This document shows, piece after piece, positions 9,672-19,870 of a stretch of 64,000 nucleotides of DNA. Origin of the DNA: Symsagittifera roscoffensis (taxonomy: Eukaryota; Xenacoelomorpha; Acoela; Convolutidae). The stretch lies in assembly GCF_963678635.1 (NCBI RefSeq), contig NC_087062.1, positions 94,461,845 to 94,525,844 of the forward strand, given 5' to 3'. Numbering within the stretch: the first letter of the stretch is position 1; each line of letters begins with the position of its first letter. A program made the position numbers and the translations under genes. Under the pieces are notes generated by a model. That model did no database searches. It saw only the letters and a program-made list of their open reading frames with translations, and had not been told where the DNA came from.

Positions 9672-11489
9672 GTGTTCTTTGCACAGCCTGAAATTTCTTC
9701 ACATGCTAATCAACCGTTCGTTCCTGATTGTCACGGTAATTCATCGAGTTACACAGCGCAAACTCTCGGTAATTCACCTGGTGCCGACGTCGAGCGTCCA
9801 CTTTCGACACGAGAGTTGGTTAATATACTCATGCACAGCCGAAAAACTCATCTTCCTGAGTGGAAGCTAACCCAGTTCGATGGCAACCCACTTAATTGGC
9901 ATGAGTGGTTTGGGCAGTTCATACCGACGGCCGATTCAGCCATACTCAGTGACGATGAAAAGCTTACCTATCTGAAAACGCTCGTAGTGGGTAAAGCAAA
10001 ATCCGCAATCGCTGAGTATAGCTATAGCGGAGTACTAAATAAAGACGCATTAGCAACTCTTCAAAGAAAGTTCGGCCAGCCGCATGCTGTAGTAGGGGCT
10101 CATCTAGATAAATTGAGTAATTTTCTGCCGCTGAAAATGCAAAACTCGGAAAAAGTAATTAGCTTTTCCTCTACAATTTCTGGACTGGTTGCCGTATTCA
10201 AGTCTTTATCTTTTAACGATGACCTGAAAAGTGCTAACTTACTGAATCAGGCTGTGAGTAAGCTTCCACCAAACCTTAAGGAAGCATGGTCAATGCAAGC
10301 CGTAAGACGCCAGTGGCATCGACCAACTCTACTAGATTTCAACGAATGGCTTAAAGAAAAGGCGGAGGGTCATGAGAGGCTAAAAACAATTAATTCTAAG
10401 GTTAAGTCTGAAGAACCAGTGAAGCAAAAGGTAGGAACGAAAGTGTTTGCTAGTAATGCAAAGGTGAGTGATAAGACTAAGGAAAAACCAAAATTCCCTC
10501 CATGTTCTGTATGTAAAGGTCAACACGCTCTTTGGCATTGCGCCGTATTCAAAGGGAAAAACGCTACGCAGCGAGCGAAAAATGTAGCCGAACAAAAACT
10601 TTGCTATGCATGTTTACAGAGCAATCACAGTTTTCGTAATTGTAGCAAGGCCAGAAAGTGCCCCAAGCCAGATTGTGAAAGCACGCACAACGTGCTCTTA
10701 CATGGAGCGGGGAAAATTTTTCCTCCTAAGGATACTAAAAGTTCCCCGGCGTCAGGTAACGCAAACAATAAACATGTATCGACTAACGCTGCCGTCGGCG
10801 ATATTCATAGCCAGGAGTCAACTAAAGGCCTCCTGCCAGTTGCATCAATCGCCGTCTCTTCGGATGCGACGATTACTAATGCCCTAGCTCTTTGCGATAG
10901 TGCTTCCACGCACTCATGGGTATCCGCCGATCTCTTAAAACGCCTCCATTTGGTTGGCACTCCCGTTAACCTCACCATAAATAGATTCAATTCCACGAGC
11001 TTGATGAAAACTCATCAAGTAAGTTTTCAAGTTTCCGCCGAAACGAATAATAGTGAATTTTCGTTTTCTTTTCGAGCTTATGTTAAGGATCATATTCGCA
11101 TTGGATCGGATAGCATAAGTATTCCTGAATTACAGGAAAAATACCCGCAGTTGGCATCGATCAAACCTATACATTATAAGTATGAGGACGTCGAAATAAT
11201 TATTGGACAGGATTTCTACCATGCCATAAGACCCGTTGAGTACCTTCTGGGGGAGGACTCTATTTCACCGTGCGCCGTACGCCTTCCGATAGATTGGGTT
11301 TTAAGTGGTCCGTTACCGCCGCCCTTTAAGTCGAACTCGTCTTGCTTTAAGTGTGTTGTCGAAGACATGTCTCTTGCGGACGCGGACCAAATTAAAACTT
11401 GGTATGAGTTGGAGTCATATGGAGCCTTCAAGCAAGTAGATGCCCGTTCCGCCGCCGACAAACGCGCTTTGTCCGTTTTTGAAAAATGA
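9672..11489 (+). pseudogene. BEL/Pao gag-protease region (605-residue open part)
   Basis: This is the longest open piece of the element. Residues about 61-210 match the DUF1759 gag domain (LPEWKLTQFDGNPLNWHEWF at 61-80). Zinc knuckles follow: CSVCKGQHALWHC (278-290), CYACLQSNHSFRNC (311-324), and a third Cys/His cluster starting at C330. Residues about 400-560 are the DUF1758 retropepsin-like protease. Its active-site motif reads CDSAS (408-412), where an Asp-Ser-Gly is expected, and the family's GQD (512-514) and WVLSGP (542-547) are present. The frame then runs into the first residues of the reverse-transcriptase region and stops at 11,489 after a frame change. It is one part of the gag-pol polyprotein, whose other parts are in different frames, so I call it a pseudogene. 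Confidence 0.9.
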
Positions 11490-11870
11490 CACCTTTCACG
11501 ATGGTGAGAGGTACATTGTACCAATGCTTTGGAACGATAGGGAAGGTACTTTACCGAATAACTATTTTTCCTCCTTAGCTCAATTAAAGTCTTTGGAAAA
11601 AAGGCTAGATAAGGATCCGTCGCTCCGTGAAAATACGCCGAAAAAATTAGAGAAGATATACAAAAAGGATATGTCATAACCGTTAAGGCACACGATCCCA
11701 AATCACGAGCCGATCGCGAGTGGTATCTCCCGCATCGACCGGTGTTGAACCCAAATAAACCCGGTAAGGTGCGCCGAGTCCTCAATGGGGCATCGAAGTG
11801 TCATGGCGCTTCCTTGAACAAATCTCTGTTGGTTGGCCCGGATCTCCTTCAAAACCTCATTTTGTATTTT
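11440..11870 (+). pseudogene. BEL/Pao reverse transcriptase, N-terminal part (frameshifted)
   Basis: Two frames share this stretch. The first, to 11,679, contains YIVPMLW and the leucine-rich helix found at the start of BEL reverse transcriptases. The second, roughly 11,675-11,870, contains YLPHRPVL and a VLNGASK-type motif typical of the fingers region (usually VFDASAK-like). A stop precedes 11,874. The frame break between this and the palm domain is clear because the palm frame begins out of register. Confidence 0.7.
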
Positions 11871-11873
11871 TAA

Positions 11874-12850
11874 GATTCCGTCTGCATAAATACGCCATTT
11901 TAGCTGACATTGAAGGGATGTTTTTACAGGTTGGAGTCCGTGAAGAAGATCAACCTTCTCTTCGTTTTTTGTGGCGGAAGGACCCCACATCAAGTGTGGT
12001 AGTTCACCAATATACGCGTCACGTTTTTGGTGCTCGTGACTCAACTACTTGTGCGAATTTTGCTTTGCAGAAGACTGCATCGGACAATCAAGCTGAGTAC
12101 CCCGAAGCTGATTCGGCTGTTGTCCAGAAATTTTATATGGATGATTATCTGGATTTTTTTCAAAACAGGGATGACGCCTTGAAATTAGGTAGGGATTTAA
12201 TCTCTTTGCTTAAACTAGGTGGGTTTTGTCGGACAAAATTTGTCAGCAACGTGCCCGACGTAACAACCGCTCTTGATCCGGACAACCGTGAGACCAATTC
12301 CTCTGTTAAAGATATTTGTGCGAGTCCAGACCAGTCGACGCATGTTCTCGGTCTTAAGTGGGATCACGTAAAAGATACCTTAGTCGTTAGTAGAGGGGTT
12401 GATCGTCCACTAGACAAAGCAATCACTCAGCGTACCGTGTTGAGTTTTGTTTCCTCTGTTTTTGATCCAATTGGGTTAGTGGCTCCGTATACCGCGAAGG
12501 CTCGCCTTCTATTAAAAGATATCTGGCGAATCAGCGGTCGAAAATGGGACGATGATCTGCCAGAGAAAATCAAAAAGCAATTCCTTGAGTGGCACTCAGG
12601 TATTCATTTGTTAGGTTCTCTGACAATAACCCGCAGCTGTTTTACTGAGCCTTTCGACCGAATAGAACTTTACATGTTCGGTGATAGTTCGCAGGATGTT
12701 TTCTGTACAGTCGCTTTCCTTCGTGCGCGACTTGCTAGCTCCCATCAGACCGATTTAGCCTTTGTGTTTGGCGAAGCCCGCGTCGCGCCTATGAAAGCGC
12801 TTTCTATTCCAAAGTTAAAGCCTAAGCGGCTCTTCTTGCAACCCGCTTAA
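11874..12850 (+). pseudogene. BEL/Pao reverse transcriptase palm and RNase H start
   Basis: The open frame spans 11,798-12,850, but its first 25 or so residues are out of register with the family, so I start at 11,874. ADIEGMF carries the first catalytic Asp, FGARDSTTCAN is the family's FG-x(5)-P-x(3)-N region with changes, and YMDDYL at 12,134-12,151 is the catalytic YxDD. The thumb and connection (LGLKWDH, SVFDPIGLVAPY) follow. RNase H begins near 12,660 with a degraded FGDSS motif for the usual DAS. The frame ends prematurely after the SIPKL motif. It lies between protease and integrase in the normal order. Confidence 0.9.
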
Positions 12851-12861
12851 AAGAAGAAATT

Positions 12862-13358
12862 TTGAAAGGTCTTACTTTCAAAGTTACGGATATTTACATG
12901 TGGACAGATAGTACCACTGTTCTTCAGTGGCTTCACTCTTGTAGTAAACTACCCGTTTTTGTTGGTAATCGCACTGGTGAGATTCTGGAGTCTACCACCA
13001 CTGATCAGTGGCACACATACTTAGCGGTGATAACCCAGCTGATACCGGTACACGAGGGATTTCTTCGGAAGCCCTCAAGGAAAGCAGCTGGGTTAATGGC
13101 CCTAGTATACTGAGAACAACTGATTGGCCGTTCAAGCCCGATACAAGGGTTATTGATAAAATAAGACTCAAAGGACCATCATGTGATATCAACATTTGTC
13201 TGGAAAACTCGTCAAATTTCGTCCTCGATGTTTTGACAGAAAAAAATCTTCCCTTCGGAAAATGGGAGAGATTCAATTCAATTGTAAAATACAAACGCAC
13301 AGTAGCATTTTTGTTAAGATGGCTGCCATCCCATAAACATTTCCGATCGAGTATATAA
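12862..13358 (+). pseudogene. BEL/Pao RNase H C-terminal part and connector (frameshifted)
   Basis: Two overlapping frames continue RNase H. The first has MWTDSTTVLQWL, the second catalytic block of RNase H (12,898-12,933). The second, from 13,008, has GDNPADTGTRG, a signature of BEL/Pao just after RNase H, then a Trp-rich GP motif. Stops at about 13,113 and 13,358 break it. Confidence 0.8.
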
Positions 13359-13549
13359 GAAATTACAGACCCGTCTGAAATGGACATTGCTGAACAGAAG
13401 CTCATTTATCTGTCCCAGGGTGAGACATCCCCTTTGAGCTAAAACTACTAAGAGCCGGTAAAGTTATCACAAGGAATAGTCGGATCGCCAAGTATTCGCC
13501 GTTCATTGGACCAGCTGGCATCCTTCGCTCGACTGGGCGCATCAGCCGC

Positions 13550-14212
13550 TTGGTTAATTCCGATTTCGATAGCAAGCATCCGATTGTAATTGATGCACGT
13601 CACGCGGTTGTTCGGTTATTGGTTCAGCACTTGCACGTTAGGAATTTCCATCAAGGCTTGGATTACATGCGTGCGGTGGTTAATTTCAAGTACGTTGTGT
13701 TAAATTTGCGATGGTTGCTGCGAAACATTGAAAATTCTTACGTTGCGTGCCGAAAACGCAAAGCGCAAACAGTAACTCATATTATGGTTGATCTGCCCAT
13801 TGAAAGGCTGGGTTACAAGCAACCTCCTTTCTCTAACACAGGTGTCGACTACTTTGGGCCGTTCCTAGTTCCAATCCGGAGAAGTACGGAAAAGAGGTGG
13901 GGTTTTTTGTTCACATATTTCAACACTAGAGCGGTGCATATTGAAGTGGTCCTCTCGCTCGACACAAGCTCTTGTATGATGGGCGTAGAGAGGTTTATTG
14001 CACGTCGCGGTACTCCGACTACCATCATGTCCGACAACGGCACGAACTTTGTTGGCGCTCAAAAAGAGCTCTCAGCTTGCGTTGAGAGTTGGAACAAGCT
14101 CGCACCCGCTGTTTTTGCTCAGAAAGGGATCAAGTGGAAATTCAATCCACCCAGCGCACCGCACCATGGTGGCTCCTGGGAGCGATTAGTTCGGAGTGTT
14201 AAACGCGTCTAG
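13550..14212 (+). pseudogene. BEL/Pao integrase, zinc-binding and catalytic core
   Basis: This 220-residue open frame has an N-terminal HHCC-like region (H27, H34) in which only one of the two Cys is visible (VACRKRKA, C67); the other appears replaced. The catalytic core carries all three acidic residues: D100 in NTGVDYFGP, D162 in MSDNGTNF and E211 in HHGGSWERLV. The order matches the DDE integrases of LTR elements, which insert the cDNA copy. An in-frame stop at 14,210 follows SVKRV and separates it from the last domain. The stop and the lost Cys argue that it is inactive. Confidence 0.9.
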
Positions 14213-14824
14213 TATAAAATCCTAGTCAACAGAAGAGTAACTGAGGAGGTTCTAAGAACCACGCTGTGCCTTGCTGAGCAATCGGTCAACGCTAGACCGA
14301 TAACAGCCAATAGTTCCAATCCGCTAGATCTAGAGGCGTTGACCCCGAACCATTTTATCCTTGGTCAACACGCAGCGAGTTTTCCGTCGCTAAGTTTCGA
14401 AGAAAACTTCGAACATAAGAAGCGGCTCGCCCGAGCGCAATCATACGCTAACGCAATATGGACACGGTGGATGCGGGAATACGTTCCCTCCCTCAATAGG
14501 AGGGCAAAGTGGCACAACCAGTCAGACGTTAACTTGAAAGCCGGTGACTTTGTTTGGGTCATAGAGCCTGACATTCCACGTGGACATTATCCACTCGCAC
14601 GTATTCTAAGACTGCATTATGGCAAAGTCGGATGCGCGAGATCCGCCGACATAAAAACCGTTACGAGCGAACTGACCCGCCCGACCGTAAAGCTCGCTCC
14701 CGTTCTTCCTTGTTGGGGTGGAGGATGCTGCAGCGCAAATATAAAACAAGAAGTACAAATGCATATAAACGCAAATGTAAATGTAAGCGACAGTACAAAT
14801 GCATATAAAGGTAAATGCATATAG
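14213..14824 (+). pseudogene. BEL/Pao integrase C-terminal domain (DUF5641-type)
   Basis: After one in-frame stop the frame resumes with an SVNARPI-type block and LTPNHFILG, then the open stretch from 14,339. A KAGDFVWV motif followed by RGHYPLARI and a YGKVG turn corresponds to the SH3-like DUF5641 domain that ends BEL/Pao pol. The frame crosses the polypurine tract as GGGC and stops only inside the 3' LTR at 14,822-14,824, so pol and LTR overlap by about 100 bases. Confidence 0.85.
14715..14725 (+). other. Polypurine tract of the BEL/Pao element
   Basis: 'ggggtggagga' touches the start of the 3' LTR. It is the expected primer site for plus-strand DNA synthesis and fixes the LTR boundary. 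Confidence 0.85.
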
Positions 14825-15238
14825 GGACAGTAGCCAAGCGTATACAGGGTGCGTCCCGGCGGGTTCGGCGCCGGTTCGAATCCTGAATAGGTCATTTCCT
14901 TTTTAGCACTCAAATATGCCCCAAACTTGATGGGATGCTCCGTAACCAAGTTCGACCCCCCAAAAACTATTTTAACCGTCTTTCCGATCTAATTTGGTTC
15001 AGCCTTAATTAAGGCTGACCTTTAAAAAGAGCAATTTGTCTCAAGGACAAATATTGACCATTTTTGCAGCTTGCGTTGAGTTATGCAGATGTTTGTGGCC
15101 GATCTTACCGATGATGAAAACGTTTTGAAAAACTGTAAAATTAGGGATTTCCAGAGTTAGTTTTGCCTAGAAAACGCTCTGTAATTCAACTGTTTGAAAG
15201 TCAATATTTCACGATTCGGTTTGTGATTTACAGGCACA
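14726..15238 (+). repeat. 3' LTR of the BEL/Pao element
   Basis: It begins 'tgctgcagcgcaaat' and ends 'tttacaggcaca', collinear with the 5' LTR. Differences are scattered substitutions and a few small indels, including the loss of three bases in 'gtttgtgatttac'. The tRNA-like segment is present at 14,824-14,887 with B box 'ggttcgaatcc'. Confidence 0.9.
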
Positions 15239-15385
15239 TTTTATATGGCGGATGATTTTCACAAATAATCTCAATTTTAAAAAAAATCATTTTGTTTTAT
15301 TTGTTTAAAACTTTTTACTGCTCCATAGACCTCAAAAGGCAGTCGGAACATCCAGGGCTTCGCCTTGATTCCGAGCAGTCTTGTT
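15239..15385 (+). mobile_element. Helentron-like element copy B, 3' part
   Basis: This continues the copy interrupted at 5,758. It starts with the duplicated 'tttta', then 'tatggcggatgattttcac', the 'ctgctccatagacctcaaa' block, the subterminal 'cagtcggaac', the hairpin 'cagggcttcgccttg' and the end 'gagcagtcttgtt'. The next copy starts at the following base. Confidence 0.85.
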
Positions 15386-15913
15386 GTTCCGACTTTCGAT
15401 ACGAAATTATCGGAATATTTGTGCTCGGGTTGGGTTTTTTTTTTCTTCAGACAATTTTCGACTTTTTAACCAGCCATTTTGGACGGAATTTTTTAACATT
15501 CGAAAGCTATTGTTGTCCTGAGCTTAATATTGAAAAGATATTTCACCTGTGATCATTTTTCGTTAAGTTTTGAGGGTATAAAGATTGCCATTTTGGTCAT
15601 TTTGACCAATTTGGGACAATTAACGCGCGATATAGTTCGCGCTATTAACGCGTAAGCGGAGATTTAATCCGTCTTAGCAATTGTTCCAAATTGGTTGAAT
15701 GAAGCTTAATTGTCATAATTGATTTATTACTAGGAGCAAAATCCATCTTTTTGTACCTTACATGGCGTGTGGGGTGATGGTTTTCACAAAATTTCTCAAT
15801 TTTTTTTTTAAATATTTTTTAGTTCATTTTTTTGATGCTTTCACTGCTCCATAGACTTTAAAAGGTAACCAAAACCTTTAGTGCTTCGCCCTGATACGGG
15901 CAGTCTGATTGTT
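15386..15913 (+). mobile_element. Helentron-like element, copy C
   Basis: A nearly complete copy, head to tail with copy B without a spacer. It has the 'gttccgactttcgatacgaa' start, the central 'taacgcgcgatatagttcgc' core and a decayed 3' end ('gcttcgccctgatacgggca', then 'gtctgattgtt'). The subterminal 'agtcggaac' is mutated here. Non-coding. Confidence 0.85.
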
Positions 15914-15954
15914 TTAGTGTCCTACAAAGTCGAATGTTATATTGGTTACATGTC

Positions 15955-16042
15955 ATTTTGCCCCAAGTCAACTTGTCCCAGCTTTTCTTGTCCTACACCA
16001 ACTTGCCCCACAAGACAACTTGTCCTATTTCATCTTGTCCCA
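15955..16042. repeat. MULE left inverted end (tandem units)
   Basis: Successive units read 'ttgccccaagtcaacttgtc', then 'ttgtcctacaccaacttgcc', then 'caacttgtcctatttcatc'. All are variants of one T/C-rich motif and are complementary to the right end. Confidence 0.75.
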
Positions 16043-16631
16043 CGTTCTTTGATAACATCGTAGAACGAAATTTCGGCAGTAACAAGAAAGGTATTTTTGC
16101 TGAACAATTAAACTGTGCAGAATCTAAATGAGTTCAAAGCATGCATGAACAAACGGAGAGCTGCAAAACTTCAACGCAATTTTCATGTCAATATAACCAT
16201 ATCAAAAGATTGATTGCCAATTTTGTAGGCTCACTTGATACAGATGTTAAGCACATTATTCTTCAAAGAGTCAAGAGTTCAAAACTCGAGAAGTTTTTAA
16301 GTCAAAAGTTTAAACTTGAAAAAATGAAGCCGAAAAAATGCACGTACAGTCCACCCTAAAACCCTACTGGGTACCTCGGTATGGGGGCCGGGTGGGGGAA
16401 AAGTAAATTGTTGCAGAATAAACTTCTATCCCCTCCAACAATTTGGGCTCTCTACGGTGGCCATAAGTTAAAGAAGTGATGTCTTTTAAAAATCAATTAA
16501 GAATGCAACAAAATGCCGACAATTTCTATAAAATTTCGCTGACACTTTAAATTTTACAAAAAAGTAGATTGAGCAAGTGCATATAATTAATCAACAACAT
16601 GGTCTTAAATAAAAGTTCCTATGACTATTTT

Positions 16632-17096
16632 GGATTTTATCATGAATATCGCGATATTTCTTCCGACGCTGGTTCTGCGTCCCACCATAGCCTTCTAAAT
16701 CTTGAGTTTTTGATTTCTGGAGTCCAACCAATTGAATCTCCTTTATAAAAATGTAGAGTCTGGGTATCTCCCTTAAAATAACGCCATCACTCCGAGATGC
16801 CAGCCGTCAACGGCGTTCGTCGTTCTGATCAAACATTTCGCTGCTTCCTTTAAATGATTCCAGAGACTCAGAGGAAACAAGGGCTGCCGATTGTTTCGTC
16901 CTATTGTTTTCCCTTTAGTGTAACTTCTTTGTTCGAGATCTAAACGGTCAACCAAATGCTCGATTTCCTCAATAACACTGTAAAAAGATTTTTCATTGCC
17001 AACTAGTACAGCGAGGAACCGGCACTTGTGAGAACTGTATCTCGCGCATCTCCAGTGTTCGGTTGTTTTTGTTGTTTGCTTTTTCGTGTCAGTCAA
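16632..17096 (-). pseudogene. MULE transposase remnant: FLYWCH-type finger joined to the C-terminal region
   Basis: The frame at 16,773-17,096 encodes 107 residues. HWRCARYSSHKCR (14-26) followed by EEIEH (43-47) fits a FLYWCH-type zinc finger (W-x-C, C, H). The second half has FPLSLWN and RTTNAVDGWH (91-100), a variant of the RTNNxVEGWH motif near the C-terminus of many animal MULE transposases. After a frame change near 16,770 the expected tail continues to about 16,632, with a KKYRDI motif. Known transposases of this class have several hundred residues with a DDE core between finger and tail. That core is absent, so this is an internal deletion derivative that cannot cut DNA. Confidence 0.7.
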
Positions 17097-17424
17097 TAAT
17101 CAGCGGTCTTTTTTGTTCCGTAGTGATATTTTCCACGTTATTGTGTTCAAAATAGTTAAGTTGTATGTTTGCACAGAAAGATTCAAACTATGACGCAAAA
17201 CAAAATTAATACTATTTTTTTTTCTGTTTCAATAGCGTCATTTGCGGATTGTCAAAAATTTGCGTTTAATTGACAAAATTATGTCTTAGATGATATTTGA
17301 GGCTCAATGTAAGCAATTTCGAGTCAGTATCTCTTCTCATTTCAAAATGAGTTCAATTTACCACAAGCACTTGCGTGTCCCAAACATTACTCGGTTTGAG
17401 CATCAATTGATTAACTAGAAGTGT

Positions 17425-17560
17425 TAGTTGTGGGACAAAACGGTGTAGGACAAGTTGCCAAATGGGGCAAGTTGGCATAGGACAAGTTTTATGCAGGACA
17501 ATTTAGTATAGGGCAAGTTGGCATAGGGCCAGTTGTACTGGGGTAAATAGTCCTGACACC
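17425..17560. repeat. MULE right inverted end (tandem units)
   Basis: Units such as 'ggacaagttgccaaatgggg' and 'gggcaagttggcatagggcc' repeat the left-end motif in inverse orientation. The outermost piece 'ggggtaaatag' pairs with 'cattttgcccc' on the left only approximately. Confidence 0.75.
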
Positions 17561-18824
17561 GTTACATCATATTAGAAATATCTTAGTCGTAATTCAACAT
17601 GGTTAGACAATTTTTGATCAAATAAACCTCAACATCTGGAAAATCTCCATAAAAACAATTTTCCGTTCTTTTTTGATTAGTTGGAGCTTTAATTGCGTTT
17701 GGCGGTAAAATGAAACAGGTTGAAAGACCAGTAGGATGAAGGACTGTTGCTTACCAATGGCGGAAATAACGGAACTTATGAAAATTCTCCAAATCACTCT
17801 GAACTCAGAGCCTCGAACATAATAAAAAATTCTAGAAAAAGTTAAAATCATCGTCTAAAAATGAAAACAATAAATTGACCTACTAATACAGTTCATTTTC
17901 GATATGGACCAATGTGCCTATATTCCAATTTGTCTAGAAATTTAATCTAAAATTGACTTTTTTGCTTAGCATAATTAATTAGATTATAATTAAATAATCA
18001 GTTTCTTGTTTCACAAAAATAATAGTTTTTCTTCCTTCTTTGTTGTTAAGAAAAACGTCTAATGAGCCTAAAAATTAGACCTACGCTACAAAACGGCCAA
18101 GAGTTAGCGGCGAAGGAGTCGATATAAACTTTTATGGCGGCGATTGTTTTAGTTAATCGAACATGTGCCGGAAAATCTTGGATAAGTTGGTATATGTATG
18201 AAAAAAATTGTCGAAATTTTGTCATAGTAATTAAGTTTTTTTTCCAAGTTTAGACCATGAAATCAATTATTTTTTCATATGAATGATATCATCTTTTGAA
18301 AAAGTCAAATTGGATATCAAATTGGAAACTTTTGAGTCGTTATCAAATATGGTTAGAAAAATTTGAATCAACTAAATCTCAATATCTCAATATCTCAAAA
18401 TCAATTTTCTGATTTTTCTTTATTGTTTAGAGCTTTAATTGAGTTAGGGGACAAAATCAAACGCCAGAAAAGTTGAAGGAATGTTTTTACCATTTACGAA
18501 AATTCTGAAAGTTATGAACATCTGTCAAATCATTCTCAAATGAGATAATTTAAAACTAACTTAAAACTTAAACTTGAACTTGACGAGATATTATTAGCAA
18601 AAGCTACGAAAATTCTCAAATCTGATAAAGTCTTTTTAATTTTTTATCTCAAATTTTGCGCACGAATCCCTTTTTACCGAAAATACTGAAATATGCTATC
18701 AATAACCGTAGCAATTCTGAAAATTGACGTTCATTCCTTAAGCGATAATTTCAGAGAAGAAAACCATGTTTAAGTCTTGCAGGGATTGCCCTGGACTTCT
18801 TGAGTCGGTCTAAGAGACCAAGGC
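17561..18824. other. Unassigned AT-rich DNA
   Basis: I see no gene. Two partly similar blocks ('aaacctcaacatctggaaaatc' type at 17,625 and 'taaatctcaatatctc' type at 18,383, each followed by 'agctttaatt') suggest an old duplication about 760 bases apart. Confidence 0.4.
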
Positions 18825-19104
18825 TGGTAGTTAAGAGGTTTAGTTCTGGTTTACTTGTTTGGTCCCTCAGAAATACTGTGGTCCCTAATAAATACAGGGG
18901 TACAGTATTTGGGCTGACTCACAAAGTAAGCATCTTATTTTCTCAATCTTGATAACACAGCTGGCATAAATAACTTATCGGGCACGAATTTGGTTACCGC
19001 CTCCAAGACTTAGGTTCAATTTCGCGCTTGCTTTTGTTTTTAGTAAAAATGCGGGACCAATCATCTAAACTAGTTTTATCACGGAACCAAACAAGTAAAC
19101 TACC
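18825..19104. mobile_element. Possible inverted-repeat MITE
   Basis: 'ggtttacttgtttggtccc' near the left end is mirrored by 'ggaaccaaacaagtaaacta' at the right. The left end also has a shorter, broken copy of the same motif. I found no clear target duplication and no coding sequence, so the boundaries are tentative. Confidence 0.45.
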
Positions 19105-19870
19105 CGCATCCAGTATCAAGCGTTAATAATCGATTGTAAAACGATTTTAGTACCAGTCTTCCAAAAACTGAGCAAAATTGATTTTAATCAATTATAATCT
19201 CTCTTTTTAAAACCAAATTTAATCAAATATAATACATTATATATCGATTATCCAACTTTCTAATTCTTTTGTTTTGCAGAATCCATTATAATCGATTATA
19301 ATTGTTTATAATCCCTCCTGTTTGCCCATTTTGTCTTCGACCTTGCGCTTGAATTGCTTATATTTTATGCTTTTCGTAGAAGCTGGTTTATTTCAAAAAT
19401 GAAAAAATTGTTTTAGCTGTTTTCAAATCAAATCAAAAGTATAACGTTTTTTTCTTTTCATTTCTTCTTGATTATAGTTGTTTCATGATGCATATTTTAT
19501 GTTCTTTTCACCACCAAAATATCAGCACACAGCTGTACTTTCATGATTCATATAGAAGAATTATATTTCATCTACCGCGGGATTCTGCCAACTTATATGA
19601 AAGAATCTCCATGAAACTTTTGTTTCGTGGTAAAACTTTAAGTTCAGATGAACCAAAGAAAAACAAGACATCTCATTTTTAGAGATTTTTGACAGAAAAA
19701 AAGATTATAAACTATTATAATAGATTATAAGAGATTATAAGAGATTGTAAGATTTTATAAGAGATTATGAGTGATTTTCGGAAAAATTATAATCAATTAT
19801 AATTGATTTTAGTTTATTATAAGGTCACGAAAAAATGTTATCGATATAATGGATTTTTTTTTGCGAATTC
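19105..19870. repeat. AT-rich region of degenerate 'attataatcgattataat' motifs
   Basis: Motifs related to 'aatcgattataatt' recur at 19,125-19,330 and as 'agattataagagattataa' runs at 19,705-19,800. Between the clusters a 65-codon open frame (19,485-19,682, plus strand) has no motif. Similar motifs occur at 30.76-30.90, 31.23 and 62.55-62.70 kb. Confidence 0.5.

Larger units (their letters stand above)
5759..15238 (+). mobile_element. BEL/Pao LTR retrotransposon, full length but broken
   Basis: This is a 9.48-kb element bounded by direct repeats of about 515 bases that begin TG and end CA. A 5-bp duplication 'tttta' sits at 5,754-5,758 and 15,239-15,243. Order inside: 5' LTR, primer-binding site, leader with an internal 201-bp duplication, an intact accessory ORF, gag with coiled coil, a DUF1759-type domain and zinc knuckles, DUF1758-type aspartic protease, reverse transcriptase with YMDD, RNase H, integrase with D-D-E, a C-terminal DUF5641-type domain, polypurine tract and 3' LTR. 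Domain order and DUF content identify BEL/Pao. Several frameshifts and stops mean that it cannot make an intact polyprotein. The LTRs differ by scattered substitutions, so it is not a fresh insertion. Confidence 0.95.
15952..17560. mobile_element. Mutator-like (MULE) transposon with tandem-repeat inverted ends
   Basis: Both ends are made of degenerate 11-13-bp units of the type 'caacttgtccca', in one orientation at 15,955-16,035 and inverted at 17,425-17,545. The flanks 'gttacat' at 15,945-15,951 and 17,561-17,567 may be remnants of a target duplication, and would fit the 9-bp class if the outer bases have mutated. A transposase remnant with a MULE C-terminal signature lies inside on the minus strand. 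The element is internally deleted and degenerate, and probably not autonomous. Confidence 0.7.

Noticed and set aside
15955-17545. A CRISPR-like array, because short repeats are spaced along both ends
   Set aside because: Units are degenerate, contiguous and inverted at the two ends, and the genome is eukaryotic; they are transposon ends.
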